This document shows positions 1 through 16,455 of a stretch of DNA of 64,000 bases, piece by piece. Source of the DNA: Pectobacterium carotovorum (lineage in GTDB: Bacteria; Pseudomonadota; Gammaproteobacteria; Enterobacterales; Enterobacteriaceae); NCBI RefSeq assembly GCF_033898505.1, contig NZ_JAXAFK010000001.1, positions 2,046,001-2,110,000 of the forward strand, read 5' to 3'. The notes under the pieces are model-generated. The model ran no database searches. It had not been told where the DNA came from and worked only from the letters and a program-made list of their open reading frames with translations. The number at the start of each line of letters is the position of its first letter. Positions within the stretch are counted from its first letter, which is position 1. Made by a program: the position numbers and the translations under genes.

Positions 1-419
<419 letters not shown>

Positions 420-466
420 CTAAATGTAGCGGCACCGCCGAAGCGATGCCGATGTGGTGACAGGTA

Positions 467-2218
<1,752 letters not shown>

Positions 2219-2324
2219 TTATAAAAATTTTTGTAAAACCCACATGATCGTTTATATGATTTAATGGCTAGTCCATTCCCTCCCGTTTCATCTTATTCCC
2301 CTGCCATCTTTCCCATGGATAGTA

Positions 2325-2376
2325 AAAAAATAGAGTTCGCATTCATTCCAGATTTTATTTCTCTGAGAATGAATGC
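2325..2376 (-). terminator. Terminator after bglB
   Basis: Read on the minus strand, GCATTCATTC and GAATGAATGC form a perfect 10-bp stem with an 18-nt loop, followed by a run of seven T. It lies 25 nt beyond the bglB stop and would end or attenuate transcription before bglH. Confidence 0.75.
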
Positions 2377-2401
2377 GTAAATGACTCACCGATGCGATGG
2401 T

Positions 2402-5736
<3,335 letters not shown>

Positions 5737-5798
5737 CTATCCTTAATACTAAACAGACTTAAATATCAATGATTTAAGATTGCCAGTTCTGTTTGAGA

Positions 5799-5853
5799 CA
5801 AAAAAAAACCTAAATCGCTTTTCCCAATAAACATTGAGAAAACGATTTAGGTT
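5799..5853 (-). terminator. BglG-controlled terminator between bglG and bglF
   Basis: On the minus strand an 11-bp stem (AACCTAAATCG with CGATTTAGGTT) is followed by a run of eight or nine T. The start of the stem overlaps the end of the antiterminator site at 5850-5891, the mutually exclusive arrangement used in bgl-type antitermination. Confidence 0.9.
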
Positions 5854-5891
5854 TTGCCTGCCCGCCGAGACCAGCCTGACAGTAACAATCC
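5850..5891 (-). promoter_or_regulatory. Ribonucleic antiterminator (RAT), elongated form
   Basis: The conserved halves GGATTGTTACTG and GCAGGCAAAACC of a BglG-type RAT are both present and intact. They are separated by 18 nt where the site upstream of bglG has 5 nt, so the element is 42 nt instead of 29. The extra bases can extend the hairpin (CTGTC with GGCAG, and an inner GCTG with CGGC). Bound BglG protein should stop the overlapping terminator from forming. Confidence 0.85.
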
Positions 5892-6045
5892 TGCTTGTTT
5901 GTCAGCGTGATTACTGCGCCGACAATAAAACCAACTTCATCTGATAATTTGCTTTCCACATACTTTATGCTTTCACTTTCACCGTGTGCAAGTACATTTA
6001 TCTTATCACACGGCTATTTTGTGACGAAAAGCAAATTAGCAGAAA

Positions 6046-6912
<867 letters not shown>

Positions 6913-6922
6913 TCAAACCCTG

Positions 6923-6967
6923 GAAACAAAAAAACCAGACACCCGTAGCAAGAACGAGCATCTGGTT
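6923..6967 (-). terminator. Leader terminator before bglG
   Basis: On the minus strand the sequences AACCAGATGC and GTGTCTGGTT pair, followed by seven T. The first bases of the stem are shared with the RAT at 6964-6992, so RAT folding and terminator folding exclude each other. Confidence 0.88.
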
Positions 6968-6992
6968 TTGCCTGCTTACGCAGTAACAATCC
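6964..6992 (-). promoter_or_regulatory. Ribonucleic antiterminator (RAT), canonical
   Basis: A 29-nt BglG/SacY-type site on the minus strand starts GGATTGTTACTG, has a 5-nt centre and ends GCAGGCAAAACC. It sits 55 nt before the bglG start and lets BglG control its own transcript. Confidence 0.9.
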
Positions 6993-7156
6993 GCAATGGC
7001 AGGTAAACTACCATCTGCCTTTATCTTCTCAAGAAGCATGGCACAAAAACGTGATACGGATCGACAGAAAAGCGTGCTGCTTACACGTATTTTCTTTATT
7101 TATCGTCAGCCGTTACAAGAATCGACCACTTGCCCCCGTTCGCCGTAGTACCGCAT

Positions 7157-7255
7157 TCATACAGCGAATGTCTTAGGCAGTTGCGCAACAAAGTTGGGTA
7201 AAAACACCAAATCGCTCAGTTTTTTGCGTAAACGCGACAAAATATTCAATTTCAT
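7157..7255 (-). CDS. Possible 32-residue small protein, divergent from pykF
   Basis: A short reading frame begins MKLNILSRLRKKLSDLV and ends LPKTFAV, then TGA. It has a good AAGGTGG ribosome site 8 nt before the ATG. The peptide is basic at the N-terminus and amphipathic, with no cysteine and no clear membrane segment. It would be transcribed away from pykF from the shared 7256-7330 region. I do not recognise it. Such short frames also occur by chance, so the strong ribosome site is the main support. Confidence 0.35.
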   Translation of the reverse strand: MKLNILSRLRKKLSDLVFLPNFVAQLPKTFAV

Positions 7256-7268
7256 ACCTTTTACCACC

Positions 7269-7328
7269 TTGTTTCTCGTCGCTTAATAACTATAATACGG
7301 AACGTCGTTTCAATTGAATGGTTTCAGC
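7269..7328 (+). promoter_or_regulatory. pykF promoter and Cra site
   Basis: A -35 like TTGTTT (7269-7274) and a perfect -10 TATAAT (7291-7296) are 16 bp apart. Just downstream of the expected start, 7315-7328 read on the minus strand is GCTGAAACCATTCA. That fits every position of the Cra (FruR) consensus RSTGAAWCSNTHHW as I remember it. Cra bound there would repress pykF when fructose phosphates are low. Confidence 0.75.
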
Positions 7329-7553
7329 TAAACAACGTGCCACTATCAATAACATTATTATCAACGGCATCGCCAACGCGAATCCCGCTAATCTTATGCG
7401 ACGAGCGGCTGCGCACTTCATCACCCATTCACTACGACCATCTATACTTACCTCTTCTATACTGTTTCCTCATACATTCTTTCCAGCGGCTTGTCTCGCA
7501 TCGCCACTGGTTCACTCGTTTTTTTATCCATCACAACTTGTAGAAACTATCGT

Positions 7554-8966
7554 ATGAAAAAGACAAAAATTGTTTGTACCATCGGGCCGAAAACAGAGTC
7601 AGAAGAAATGCTTGGCAACCTGCTGTCTGCTGGCATGAATGTTATGCGCCTGAACTTCTCTCACGGGGATTACGCAGAACACGGTCAACGCATCAAGAAC
7701 CTGCGTGCCGTTACGGAAAAAACCGGCAAGAAAGCCGCTATCCTGCTTGACACCAAAGGCCCAGAAATCCGCACCATGAAGCTGGAAAACGGCGCTGACG
7801 TAACACTGACCGCTGGTCAGACGTTCACGTTCACCACCGATCAGAGCATCGTGGGCAACAAAGATCGCGTCGCCGTCACGTACGCGGGCTTTACTGAAGA
7901 CCTCAGCGTCGGTAACACCGTTCTGGTTGATGACGGTCTGATCGGCATGCAGGTTACCGCAATCAACGGTAACGACGTTGTCTGTAAAGTGCTGAACAAT
8001 GGCGATCTGGGCGAGAATAAAGGCGTCAACCTGCCTGGCGTTTCTATCCAACTGCCTGCACTGGCTGAAAAAGACAAACGCGACCTGATTTTCGGTTGCG
8101 AACAAGGTGTCGATTTCGTTGCAGCTTCCTTTATCCGTAAACGTTCCGACGTTGAAGAGATTCGCGCTCACCTGAAAGCACACGGTGGCGAGCACATCCA
8201 GATCATCTCCAAGATCGAAAACCAGGAAGGTCTGAACAATTTCGACGAAATCCTGGAAGCGTCTGACGGCATTATGGTCGCTCGTGGCGATCTGGGCGTT
8301 GAAATCCCGGTTGAAGAAGTGATCTTCGCGCAGAAAATGATGATCGAAAAATGTAATCTGGCACGCAAAGTGGTTATCACCGCGACGCAAATGCTGGATT
8401 CCATGATCAAAAACCCACGTCCTACCCGCGCTGAAGCCGGCGACGTCGCTAACGCCATCATCGACGGTACCGATGCCGTTATGCTGTCTGGTGAAAGTGC
8501 GAAAGGTAAATACCCGCTGGAATCCGTTACCATCATGGCAACGATCTGTCAGCGTACGGATTCTGTGATGAAAAGCCGTCTGGATACCATCAAGACGCCT
8601 GGCGTACTGCGTATCACCGAAGCCGTCTGCCGCGGTGCGGTAGAAACGGCAGAGAAACTGGATGCACCGCTGATTGTCGTTGCGACCAGCGGCGGTAAGT
8701 CTGCCAAATCCATCCGTAAATACTTCCCGAATGCCCGCATTCTGGCGCTGACAACTAACGAAGTCACCGCGCGTCAGCTGCTGCTGAGCAAAGGCATTGA
8801 TACGCTGCTGGTGAAAGAAATCGCGTCTACCGATGATTTCTACCGCATCGGTAAAGAAGCGGCGCTGAACAGCGGTTATGCGCAGGCTGGCGACGTTGTA
8901 GTAATGGTCTCTGGCGCACTGGTTTCCAGCGGCACCACCAACACCTCTTCTGTACACCGTCTCTGA
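7554..8966 (+). CDS. pykF: Pyruvate kinase I
   Basis: This cytoplasmic glycolytic enzyme converts phosphoenolpyruvate and ADP to pyruvate and ATP. It has 470 residues, the same length as E. coli PykF. The N-terminus [16 protein letters not shown] and the active-site helix [11 protein letters not shown] are typical of the type I enzyme, which is activated by fructose 1,6-bisphosphate. The C-terminal effector domain contains SGKSA-like [11 protein letters not shown]. The ATG at 7554 was chosen over an upstream in-frame start at 7491 because it matches the family's N-terminus. A Cra site and strong promoter precede it and a hairpin terminator follows. The order pykF-lpp-ldtE-suf is the same as in E. 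coli. Confidence 0.98.
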   Translation: MKKTKIVCTIGPKTESEEMLGNLLSAGMNVMRLNFSHGDYAEHGQRIKNLRAVTEKTGKKAAILLDTKGPEIRTMKLENGADVTLTAGQTFTFTTDQSIVGNKDRVAVTYAGFTEDLSVGNTVLVDDGLIGMQVTAINGNDVVCKVLNNGDLGENKGVNLPGVSIQLPALAEKDKRDLIFGCEQGVDFVAASFIRKRSDVEEIRAHLKAHGGEHIQIISKIENQEGLNNFDEILEASDGIMVARGDLGVEIPVEEVIFAQKMMIEKCNLARKVVITATQMLDSMIKNPRPTRAEAGDVANAIIDGTDAVMLSGESAKGKYPLESVTIMATICQRTDSVMKSRLDTIKTPGVLRITEAVCRGAVETAEKLDAPLIVVATSGGKSAKSIRKYFPNARILALTTNEVTARQLLLSKGIDTLLVKEIASTDDFYRIGKEAALNSGYAQAGDVVVMVSGALVSSGTTNTSSVHRL

Positions 8967-8985
8967 TCCTAACAATCAGATCGGT

Positions 8986-9012
8986 AAAAAGCGCCTTAAT
9001 GGCGCTTTTTTT
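8986..9012 (+). terminator. Terminator after pykF
   Basis: A GCGCC/GGCGC stem with flanking A/T pairs is followed by eight T, 20 nt after the pykF stop. Confidence 0.88.
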
Positions 9013-9194
9013 ATATTCTGAAACGACTTCCTACAGTGCGATAACCTAATTAATGCGTTTGCGTAACACGCCATTTAATAGCCTAAAGCCTCGGAGTTAT
9101 CCGATAAAAATAGCACTGTTTTCCTTACTTTTTTAATGAATATGTAAAACTCGCTGTTTCTTTGAGCGAACGATCAAAATTAAGCATGTTCTCA

Positions 9195-9245
9195 TCAAAA
9201 ATTTATTCTCATTAGAAAAAAGTTTGTGTAATACTTGTAACGCTA
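9195..9245 (+). promoter_or_regulatory. lpp promoter
   Basis: The very A/T-rich stretch and the -10 TAATACT (9229-9235) precede a leader that, from memory, is nearly identical to that of E. coli lpp. This includes CTACATGGAGATTAACTC and the ribosome site GAGGGTATTAATA. Such conservation fits a very strong constitutive promoter. Confidence 0.75.
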
Positions 9246-9267
9246 CATGGAGATTAACTCAATCTAG

Positions 9268-9516
<249 letters not shown>

Positions 9517-9536
9517 TCGAACTGGTTAAGTAGTGA

Positions 9537-9566
9537 AAATGGCGCACAATGTGCGCCATTTTTTTG
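9537..9566 (+). terminator. Terminator after lpp
   Basis: The self-complementary AATGGCGCACATTGTGCGCC-type stem (AATGGCGCACA with TGTGCGCCATT) is followed by seven T, 21 nt after the lpp stop. Confidence 0.92.
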
Positions 9567-9695
9567 CCTGCGTTTTACGCTTTCAGCTTTCTCTTTCAAT
9601 CCCTTTTGTCGCCTGTTCAAGCCTATTCATCCCTCCACTCGATCCCTGAGCCAGCACAGATGCGCCTGAACGCATCTGGCCGAGTTATTTGATTA

Positions 9696-10718
9696 TTACC
9701 GAGCGGTGGTACTGATAGCGGTGATCGGCGCAGCCTGATGCGTTCCAGGCGCTTCTGGGGCTGATTCTACCGGTGGCTGGTATGTATTGATATCTTGCCC
9801 TACGCTCACCACGATTGGCATACCTGAGCGACGCACAATCGCATCAGCAACCGCTTTACTGTCCGTCTCCGCATCTTTGACAAACTTCTGCGTCTTCGCC
9901 GTCAGCGGAATCGGCATGGTTTGCGGATCGTCCTTATCGGTCTTGGATAAAGGCTGATGCACTTCAACGTAGCGTTTGCCGTCCGGTTCAACGGAGGTTT
10001 TAATCGCATCGTTAACAATCTGCACTCGCGTACCGACTGGCACGTTGTCGAACAACGCCTTAATGTCATCCGGGCGCAGACGAATACAGCCAGAGCTCAC
10101 GCGCATGCCGATGCCAAAGTCCGCGTTTGTACCGTGCAGCAGATACACGCCGCCGTGCGCGGACAGACGCAACGCATGTAGCCCCATCGGGTTATCCGGG
10201 CCGGCCGGAACAACAGCTGGCAGTTTAATACCCTGCTCTTCAAGATAATGCTTACGGATGTTCGCCGTTGGCGTCCAGGTCGGGTTCTCACGTTTCTCGC
10301 TCACGCTGGTCGTCATCAGTGGCGTATTGCGCCCCAGTTGACCGATACCGATCGGGTAAACGATGACGGTATTCTTCCCTTTCGGGTAGTAGTAGAGACG
10401 CAGCTCTGCCAGATTGACCACAATGCCTTCACGCGGGGTATCCGGCAGCAGCATTTGCGTGGGGATCGTGAGCGTGGAACCCGCTTTCGGCAGGTAAGGA
10501 TCCACACCAGGGTTCGCTTCCATCATGCCCAATAAACCAATCTTGAAATCCGCAGCGATAGCTTCCAGCGGACGACCATCATTGGGGACCGTATAAGCGA
10601 TATTCTCACCGATAAGGCGACTATTTGGTGGCGGTAGCGGGTATTCCGTCGCTTTGGCGACGGTGCTGGTCAGGTATGCCGCGAAGGCCATACCGAGTAA
10701 AGTTAACGCGCGTTTCAT
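9696..10718 (-). CDS. ldtE: L,D-transpeptidase (ErfK/YbiS/YnhG type)
   Basis: This periplasmic protein of 340 residues has a signal peptide ending near ATA (residue 24), a LysM peptidoglycan-binding region (about 41-86) and a YkuD catalytic domain (about 98-233). The active motif is HGTNADFG followed by SSGCIRLR with catalytic Cys211. Enzymes of this family form 3-3 peptidoglycan cross-links or attach Lpp. E. coli LdtE (YnhG), at the same place between lpp and sufE, makes cross-links. I assign ldtE by position and similarity, although the paralogs ErfK/LdtA and YbiS/LdtB are close. A tail of about 100 residues rich in Pro and Ala follows the domain. Confidence 0.9.
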   Translation of the reverse strand: MKRALTLLGMAFAAYLTSTVAKATEYPLPPPNSRLIGENIAYTVPNDGRPLEAIAADFKIGLLGMMEANPGVDPYLPKAGSTLTIPTQMLLPDTPREGIVVNLAELRLYYYPKGKNTVIVYPIGIGQLGRNTPLMTTSVSEKRENPTWTPTANIRKHYLEEQGIKLPAVVPAGPDNPMGLHALRLSAHGGVYLLHGTNADFGIGMRVSSGCIRLRPDDIKALFDNVPVGTRVQIVNDAIKTSVEPDGKRYVEVHQPLSKTDKDDPQTMPIPLTAKTQKFVKDAETDSKAVADAIVRRSGMPIVVSVGQDINTYQPPVESAPEAPGTHQAAPITAISTTAR

Positions 10719-11105
10719 ATTAGGTTCCCTACAATCAATAACATCTGGTTATGTACCCAGAATGCAGTATCCGGCTATATCTCTTGATCTGGTATCAATC
10801 CGGCTATTACTGCCTCTCTCCACCGAACGTGGGTATATATTAGCATTGTTGTAACAAAAGAATATTTTATTTAAAAATCAAAGCATTGATATTCAATTCT
10901 TTACAAAGCAGAGTCAGCATAAAATTTAATGGGAAATAAATATACGGGACGAATTCTGAAATATCAGCGAGTTAATAAATATACCGGAAAACAATAACGT
11001 ACCGTTGGTAAAAATCAGTAAATGAAAAAACAAAAAAGCGCTGGACGTTTTTTCCGTCACAGCGCTTTTTTTATACTTCAGGAAAGCAGAAAACAGGGAA
11101 GACAA
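10719..11105. other. A/T-rich intergenic region between ldtE and sufE
   Basis: This stretch of 387 nt holds the ldtE promoter region on its left and the suf terminator on its right. Apart from the terminator at 11032-11071 I see no gene, repeat or recognisable operator in it. Confidence 0.6.
11032..11071 (-). terminator. Terminator of the suf operon
   Basis: The sequences AAAAAAGCGCTG and CAGCGCTTTTTT are exact complements around a 16-nt loop. The stem is flanked by A on one side and T on the other, so it could act on either strand. It begins 34 nt beyond the sufE stop. Confidence 0.88.
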
Positions 11106-11522
11106 TTAAAGCAGTGCGGCGGCGTGCGCACGAATCGCGCGCAGCATTGCCTCAAGCCCCTGAGAGCGGGATGGCGTCAGGTGTTGATTCAACGCCAGCG
11201 ATTCAAAGAAAGGCCGCACATCCAGCTCAACTATCTCCTGCGCTGTCAGACCCTGATACAGGCTGAAAACCACCGCAATCAGCCCCTTCACGATAGCGGC
11301 ATCGCTGTCGCCGTGCAGAACGATAACGCCCTGCTCATCAGGCTGCGCCACAATCCAAACCTGGCTCTGGCACCCCGAAATCAAGTTATCCGGATTACGC
11401 CATTCATCGGGCAACGGATCAAGACGCTCCCCTAGCTCGATGATATAAAGATATTTCTCTTCCCAGTCATTACAACGCGCAAAGTTGCGCGCCAGTTTCT
11501 GCGGTTCTGGCAGACTCGCCAT
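11106..11522 (-). CDS. sufE: Cysteine desulfuration protein SufE
   Basis: This cytoplasmic sulfur acceptor of 138 residues takes persulfide sulfur from SufS and passes it to SufB in the SufBCD scaffold. The acceptor Cys51 is present in [10 protein letters not shown], the position known for E. coli SufE. It is the last gene of sufABCDSE, 32 nt after sufS, with a terminator behind it. Length and sequence are normal for the family. Confidence 0.97.
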   Translation of the reverse strand: MASLPEPQKLARNFARCNDWEEKYLYIIELGERLDPLPDEWRNPDNLISGCQSQVWIVAQPDEQGVIVLHGDSDAAIVKGLIAVVFSLYQGLTAQEIVELDVRPFFESLALNQHLTPSRSQGLEAMLRAIRAHAAALL

Positions 11523-11554
11523 GGTTTCCTCCCCGAACAGTATGCGCGTGGCGC

Positions 11555-12781
11555 TTAACTGCCCAGCAATCGATGGATACGTTGCAATCCGGCAACCAGC
11601 CGGTCAATTTCTTCGCGTGTAGTATAAACGGCCAGCGAGGCGCGGCACATACTGGGAACACCATAGTGTTCCATCAGCGGCATCGCGCAATGGTGGCCGG
11701 TGCGAATCGCAATACCGTACCGATCGAGGAAACTTCCGACATCATAGGCGTGGTGCTGCCCAAGATTAAACGCAATAACGCCGTGACGCTCAGCAGGGCC
11801 GTACAACGTCAGATCCGGCACCTGCGTTAGCGCTTCCAGCGCATACTGCATCAGTGAAGATTCATAACGTTGAATTTCTTCCCGTCCCAGCGCCGTCACA
11901 TAGTCCAACGCGGCACCTAAGCCCATGATACCGCCCGTATTCGGCGAACCGGCTTCAAAGCGCCACGGTGAATCGGCATAGGTGGTGCCTGTACGCAGGC
12001 TAACCTGACGAATCATCGCCCCGCCGCCTTCCCACGGCGGCATAGCCTGAAGCAGGTCACGTTTGCCGTACAGCACGCCAATACCCGAAGGGCCGTAGAT
12101 CTTATGTCCTGAAAAGACAAAGAAATCGCAGTCCAGATCCTGCACATCGACAGGCTGATGCATAATCGACTGCGCGCCATCAACCAGCACAACCGCGCCA
12201 ACCTCTTTTGCCTGCGCAATCATGTCCTTAACCGGATTCAACGCGCCGAGTACGTTAGAGATGTGCGTCACCGCCAGCAGGCGAGTACGTTCATCCAGCA
12301 ATCCGGGAAGCTGCGCGACATCCAGCGAACCATCTTCGGCCAGCGGCAATACACGAACCTCAACGCCACGCGCTTCCGCCAGCATCTGCCAGGGAACAAT
12401 ATTCGCGTGGTGTTCCATCTCGGTGATGATCAGATTGTCGCCCGGCTGGATAAAGGTGCGGCCATAGCTGTTAGCCACCAGATTGATGGCCTCCGTCGTC
12501 CCGCGAACAAAGACAATCTCGTCTACCGAAGCGGCATTGATAAAGGCTGCCACCTTTTCGCGCACGGCTTCCATCGCACTGGTCGCCTGCGCGCTCAGCG
12601 TGTGAATGCCGCGATGAACCGCGGCATATTCATGGCTATAGAATTCGGCTTCGCGATCGATAACCGACTGCGGTTTTTGCGCACTCGCGGCGCTATCAAG
12701 ATAGGCTAACGGCTGGCCGTTAACCTCACTTGCCAGCAACGGGAAATCGGCGCGAACCCGTTCGATAGGATAACTCATCAT
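11555..12781 (-). CDS. sufS: Cysteine desulfurase / selenocysteine lyase SufS
   Basis: This PLP enzyme of 408 residues removes sulfur from L-cysteine for iron-sulfur cluster assembly. The PLP lysine lies in [12 protein letters not shown] and the catalytic cysteine in [16 protein letters not shown], as in group II (SufS-type) desulfurases. The substrate-binding HHANIVPWQ segment is conserved. The ATG at 12781 overlaps the sufD stop by 4 nt (ATGA), which indicates translational coupling. SufE activates it in E. coli. Confidence 0.97.
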   Translation of the reverse strand: MMSYPIERVRADFPLLASEVNGQPLAYLDSAASAQKPQSVIDREAEFYSHEYAAVHRGIHTLSAQATSAMEAVREKVAAFINAASVDEIVFVRGTTEAINLVANSYGRTFIQPGDNLIITEMEHHANIVPWQMLAEARGVEVRVLPLAEDGSLDVAQLPGLLDERTRLLAVTHISNVLGALNPVKDMIAQAKEVGAVVLVDGAQSIMHQPVDVQDLDCDFFVFSGHKIYGPSGIGVLYGKRDLLQAMPPWEGGGAMIRQVSLRTGTTYADSPWRFEAGSPNTGGIMGLGAALDYVTALGREEIQRYESSLMQYALEALTQVPDLTLYGPAERHGVIAFNLGQHHAYDVGSFLDRYGIAIRTGHHCAMPLMEHYGVPSMCRASLAVYTTREEIDRLVAGLQRIHRLLGS

Positions 12782-14124
12782 ACCGCCTTGCCGGCATTCG
12801 CCAGCGCGTTGGGCAAACGCTGCGCGATACGTTGCAGAACCACATCTCGCAGAGATTCGTTTTCAATCGCTTCTGTGACTTCCGCCGCAAAGGCGAAGAT
12901 GATCATCTGCTGCGCATCTTGCTCCGTAATACCGCGCGAACGCAGATAGAACAGCTGCTCTTCGTCCATACGGCCAATGGTGGCACCGTGGCTGCATTTC
13001 ACGTCATCCGCGTAGATTTCCAACTGCGGCTTGGTATCTACCTCAGCCAGTCTGCCCAGCAGCAGGTTATTGTTGGTCATCTGTCCGTCAGTTTTCAGCG
13101 CGTGAGGCGCAACTTTGATCATGCCGTTAAACACCGCTCTGGCGCGATCGTTGACGATGACTTTATGCAGCTGACGACTTTCGCCATAACCCTGATTGTG
13201 CTCCAGATACGTGCGCGTATCGCACACTTCGCTGCCGACCGGCAGAATCAGGCTGTTCATGGACAGATTGGTGCCTTCGCCGTTCAACTGAGCGCTGGTG
13301 TTGTGACGCGTCAGCCCCGCCCCCAGCAGGAAGCTGTGGCTGCGAACCCGTGCATCACGCGCCAGCACTAAATCGTTGTGCGCAAAGTGGTAGCTCGCCG
13401 CCGCCTCAAACGCCAGCTTATAGTGGCTAACCTGGCTATTTTCCGCCGCATTCACCGTCAGGCGTGCGCCAGTAAAGTGGGCATGCTCATCCAGACTGAC
13501 GTAGTGCTCAATAATTTCCGCACTCGCGCCGCGTTCAACGTTCAGATGATGACGGTGGTGAACCGTGTTTAATGCCGTCGCCTGGCTGCTGCTGATGTGC
13601 AACAGGTAAAGCGGTTTCTCCGCCTGCTGTCCGGCAGCCAGACGAATCAGCGTGCTCGTACTAGCCAGACTTTCGGTCAGATGCAGGAACACCTCGGACT
13701 GGATGGCCGCAGGCAGTACGCCCTGCGCTCGCGACGCCTGCACATCAACCTGATAAGGGCCCCATGCACTGTCGCTGAGTTCAGCATTGAATACCCCATC
13801 GACAAACACCAGACGCCAGCTATCCACCGCTAAGGCCAGAGCCTCCACCGCTGCACGATCGATCGACTGGGCCTGCGGCGCGACAAATTCGTTGCTCAGC
13901 AAACTATCCAGCGGCGTGTATTTCCAGTGTTCGTGCTTACGGTGCGGTAAGCCAAGACGTACTACGTCCTGCCAATGCTGGTTCGCCTCTTCAGAACGGC
14001 GTGACGCATCGCGCTCAAACAGGCCATGCCACTGCTGCAACGCCTTCTCTTGTTTCTGTGCGATGCTGGTTTTACCCGCCGCGTTCTCGCTCGTCACATT
14101 ATTGCCCGTCGGTAAGCCAGCCAT
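12778..14124 (-). CDS. sufD: Fe-S assembly scaffold protein SufD
   Basis: This 448-residue component of the SufBC2D complex pairs with SufB through a beta-helix core. The C-terminal part is highly conserved ([35 protein letters not shown]) and contains the histidine reported as important in E. coli SufD (SHGAT). The N-terminus MAGLP matches E. coli, with an insert of about 15 residues after it. Its start overlaps the end of sufC by 26 nt. Confidence 0.96.
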   Translation of the reverse strand: MAGLPTGNNVTSENAAGKTSIAQKQEKALQQWHGLFERDASRRSEEANQHWQDVVRLGLPHRKHEHWKYTPLDSLLSNEFVAPQAQSIDRAAVEALALAVDSWRLVFVDGVFNAELSDSAWGPYQVDVQASRAQGVLPAAIQSEVFLHLTESLASTSTLIRLAAGQQAEKPLYLLHISSSQATALNTVHHRHHLNVERGASAEIIEHYVSLDEHAHFTGARLTVNAAENSQVSHYKLAFEAAASYHFAHNDLVLARDARVRSHSFLLGAGLTRHNTSAQLNGEGTNLSMNSLILPVGSEVCDTRTYLEHNQGYGESRQLHKVIVNDRARAVFNGMIKVAPHALKTDGQMTNNNLLLGRLAEVDTKPQLEIYADDVKCSHGATIGRMDEEQLFYLRSRGITEQDAQQMIIFAFAAEVTEAIENESLRDVVLQRIAQRLPNALANAGKAV

Positions 14125-14845
14125 AGCCTTGCTCCTCCAACTGTTTCACCAGCGAGAAATCACCGGATTTCACAATACGTCCCTGATACAGAACGTGGAC
14201 GTGATCCGGTTTGATGTAATCAAGAATACGCTGGTAGTGCGTTACGATGATGAACGAACGTTTGCCGTCACGCAGGGAGTTCACGCCGTTAGAGACGATT
14301 TTCAGAGCATCGATGTCCAACCCGGAGTCGGTTTCATCCAGAATGCACAGATCCGGCTCCAACGCCGCCATTTGCAGAATGTCGTTACGCTTCTTCTCAC
14401 CGCCGGAGAAGCCCACGTTGACCGAACGGGTCAACAGATCTTCCGGCATATTCAACAGCTTGATCTTTTCTTCGATAAAGTCGGCGAAGTCAAAGCGATC
14501 CAGCGCTTCCTGCTCGCGGTATTTACGCACCGCGTTAACGGAGGTTTGCAGGAAGAACTGGTTGCTGACGCCAGGGATCTCGACAGGATACTGGAACGCC
14601 ATGAAGACGCCTTCGCCCGCGCGATCTTCTGGGGACAGTTCCAGCAGATCTTTCCCTTTGAAGCTCACCGAACCGTCGGTCACTTCGTATTCTTCACGTC
14701 CAGCCAGCGTCGCGGAGAGCGTACTTTTACCTGAGCCATTCGGGCCCATAATCGCGTGAACTTCACCTGGCTTAATGGTGAGATTAAGCCCTTTGATGAT
14801 CTCTTTGCCTTCTACGCTGACTTTTAAATTTTCGATGCTTAACAT
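14099..14845 (-). CDS. sufC: Fe-S assembly ATPase SufC
   Basis: This ABC-type ATPase of 248 residues powers SufB/SufD conformational change during cluster assembly; it is cytoplasmic and not a transporter. It has Walker A GPNGSGKST, the signature FSGGEKKR, Walker B LCILDETDSGLD and the switch histidine in IIVTHYQR. I start at 14845 (MLSIENLKV) since it has AAGGAATAAGC upstream and gives the E. coli length; a start at 14860 is possible but unlikely. Confidence 0.97.
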   Translation of the reverse strand: MLSIENLKVSVEGKEIIKGLNLTIKPGEVHAIMGPNGSGKSTLSATLAGREEYEVTDGSVSFKGKDLLELSPEDRAGEGVFMAFQYPVEIPGVSNQFFLQTSVNAVRKYREQEALDRFDFADFIEEKIKLLNMPEDLLTRSVNVGFSGGEKKRNDILQMAALEPDLCILDETDSGLDIDALKIVSNGVNSLRDGKRSFIIVTHYQRILDYIKPDHVHVLYQGRIVKSGDFSLVKQLEEQGYGWLTDGQ

Positions 14846-14942
14846 GCTTATTCCTTCCAACGCCCAATGCGACGAGCGCTTAATGAATTCCGGGACCGAT
14901 GATTCTCATTATTCGTCTGTGAAAATCCCGGTAACCGCCGAA

Positions 14943-16442
14943 TTAACCCACGCTGTGTTCCAGGCTAATCGCCAGTAACTTTTGTGCTTCTACCGCAAAT
15001 TCCAGCGGCAATTCAGAGAAGACGTCCTTACAGAATCCGTTCACGATCATCGAGATGGCGTCATCTTCGCTGATACCGCGTTGCAGACAGTAGAACAGCT
15101 GGTCTTCACCAATTTTCGAGGTCGTCGCTTCGTGTTCCAACTGCGCAGTATTATTGCGCACTTCCACGTAGGGGAAGGTATGCGCGCCACACTCGCTGCC
15201 GATCAGCATGGAGTCACACTGGGTGAAGTTACGGGCGTTGGCCGCACTCGGCATAATCTTCACCAGACCACGGTAAGTGTTCTCACTGCGTCCGGCGGAA
15301 ATCCCTTTGGAGATGATGGTCGAACGAGTATTTTTACCGATGTGAATCATCTTGGTGCCGGTGTCAGCCTGCTGACGACCATTGGTCAGGGCAACAGAGA
15401 AGAATTCGCCAACGGAGTAGTCGCCACGCAGAATGACGCTCGGGTATTTCCAGGTGATCGCTGAACCGGTTTCCGACTGCGTCCATGACATTTTTGAATG
15501 CTCGCCTGCACACAACGCGCGCTTGGTCACGAAGTTCAGAATCCCGCCTTCTGCGTCATCTTTACCGGAGAACCAGTTCTGCACCGTGGAGTATTTCACT
15601 TCGGCATTCTTGTTGATGATGACTTCCACCACTGCGGCGTGCAGCTGGTAGGTATCACGAACGGGCGCAGAGCAACCTTCGATATAGCTGACATAGCTGT
15701 CATCATCGGCGATCAGGATCGTACGCTCGAACTGGCCGGTTTTAGCCGCGTTGATGCGGAAATACGTCGACAGTTCCATCGGGCAGCGCACACCTTTCGG
15801 GATGTACACAAACGTGCCGTCAGAAGCGACCGCCGAGTTCAGCGCCGCAAAGAAGTTATCGTTAGCCGGTACGACCGTACCGAGATACTGACGCACCAGA
15901 TCGGGATGTTCCTGAATCGCCTCGCTGAATGAACAGAAGATAATGCCTTTTTCAGCCAGCTCATGCCGATACGTGGTCGCAACAGAGACGGAGTCGAAAA
16001 TCGCATCAACCGCCACTTTCTTGCCTTCACGGACAGGAACACCCAGCTGATTAAACGCGTTCTCTACTTCGCTGGTCAGGTAATTATTCACGTCCGTAAT
16101 CCCGGATTGCTGCTTGGCGCCGGGCTCAGAGCCGCAGCTGTCGTCGCAGTTACCGCAGGAAGGCGCGGAATAATAGCTATAGTCCTGATAGTCGAGTTTC
16201 TCGTAATGGGCTTTCAGCCAATGCGGCTCTTCCATCTCCAGCCACGCTTTGTAGGCGTTGAGACGGAATTCCAGCATCCACTCAGGTTCATTACGCTTCG
16301 CCGAAATCGCCCGTACGACATCTTCATTGATGCCGTGCGCCAGCTCATCGGTTTCCAATTGCGTAAAGAAACCTTCTTTATAGCGTCCATCACCCATCCA
16401 GATCTGGACATCATCAGGTACATCTACCGTGCTACGTGCCAT
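14943..16442 (-). CDS. sufB: Fe-S assembly scaffold protein SufB
   Basis: This main scaffold protein of 499 residues assembles the cluster with SufC and SufD. The middle carries a cluster of acidic and Cys-rich residues (CGNCDDSCG, about 98-106), and the conserved C-terminal core includes [18 protein letters not shown] and [17 protein letters not shown], with the conserved cysteine of E. coli SufB (SECGA). It lies 13 nt after sufA and about 100 nt before sufC. Confidence 0.97.
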   Translation of the reverse strand: MARSTVDVPDDVQIWMGDGRYKEGFFTQLETDELAHGINEDVVRAISAKRNEPEWMLEFRLNAYKAWLEMEEPHWLKAHYEKLDYQDYSYYSAPSCGNCDDSCGSEPGAKQQSGITDVNNYLTSEVENAFNQLGVPVREGKKVAVDAIFDSVSVATTYRHELAEKGIIFCSFSEAIQEHPDLVRQYLGTVVPANDNFFAALNSAVASDGTFVYIPKGVRCPMELSTYFRINAAKTGQFERTILIADDDSYVSYIEGCSAPVRDTYQLHAAVVEVIINKNAEVKYSTVQNWFSGKDDAEGGILNFVTKRALCAGEHSKMSWTQSETGSAITWKYPSVILRGDYSVGEFFSVALTNGRQQADTGTKMIHIGKNTRSTIISKGISAGRSENTYRGLVKIMPSAANARNFTQCDSMLIGSECGAHTFPYVEVRNNTAQLEHEATTSKIGEDQLFYCLQRGISEDDAISMIVNGFCKDVFSELPLEFAVEAQKLLAISLEHSVG

Positions 16443-16455
16443 AATTTTTCATCAC

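Noticed and set aside
7050..7065. CRP-like site upstream of the bgl leader
   Set aside because: The left half (CGTGAT) is good but the right half matches 3 of 6 positions. CRP control is likely from knowledge of bgl operons but not shown here.
7599..8975. A 458-codon open frame antisense to pykF
   Set aside because: It lies wholly opposite a highly conserved gene with strong codon bias, which often leaves the opposite frame open. Its translation resembles no protein family and it has no ribosome site.
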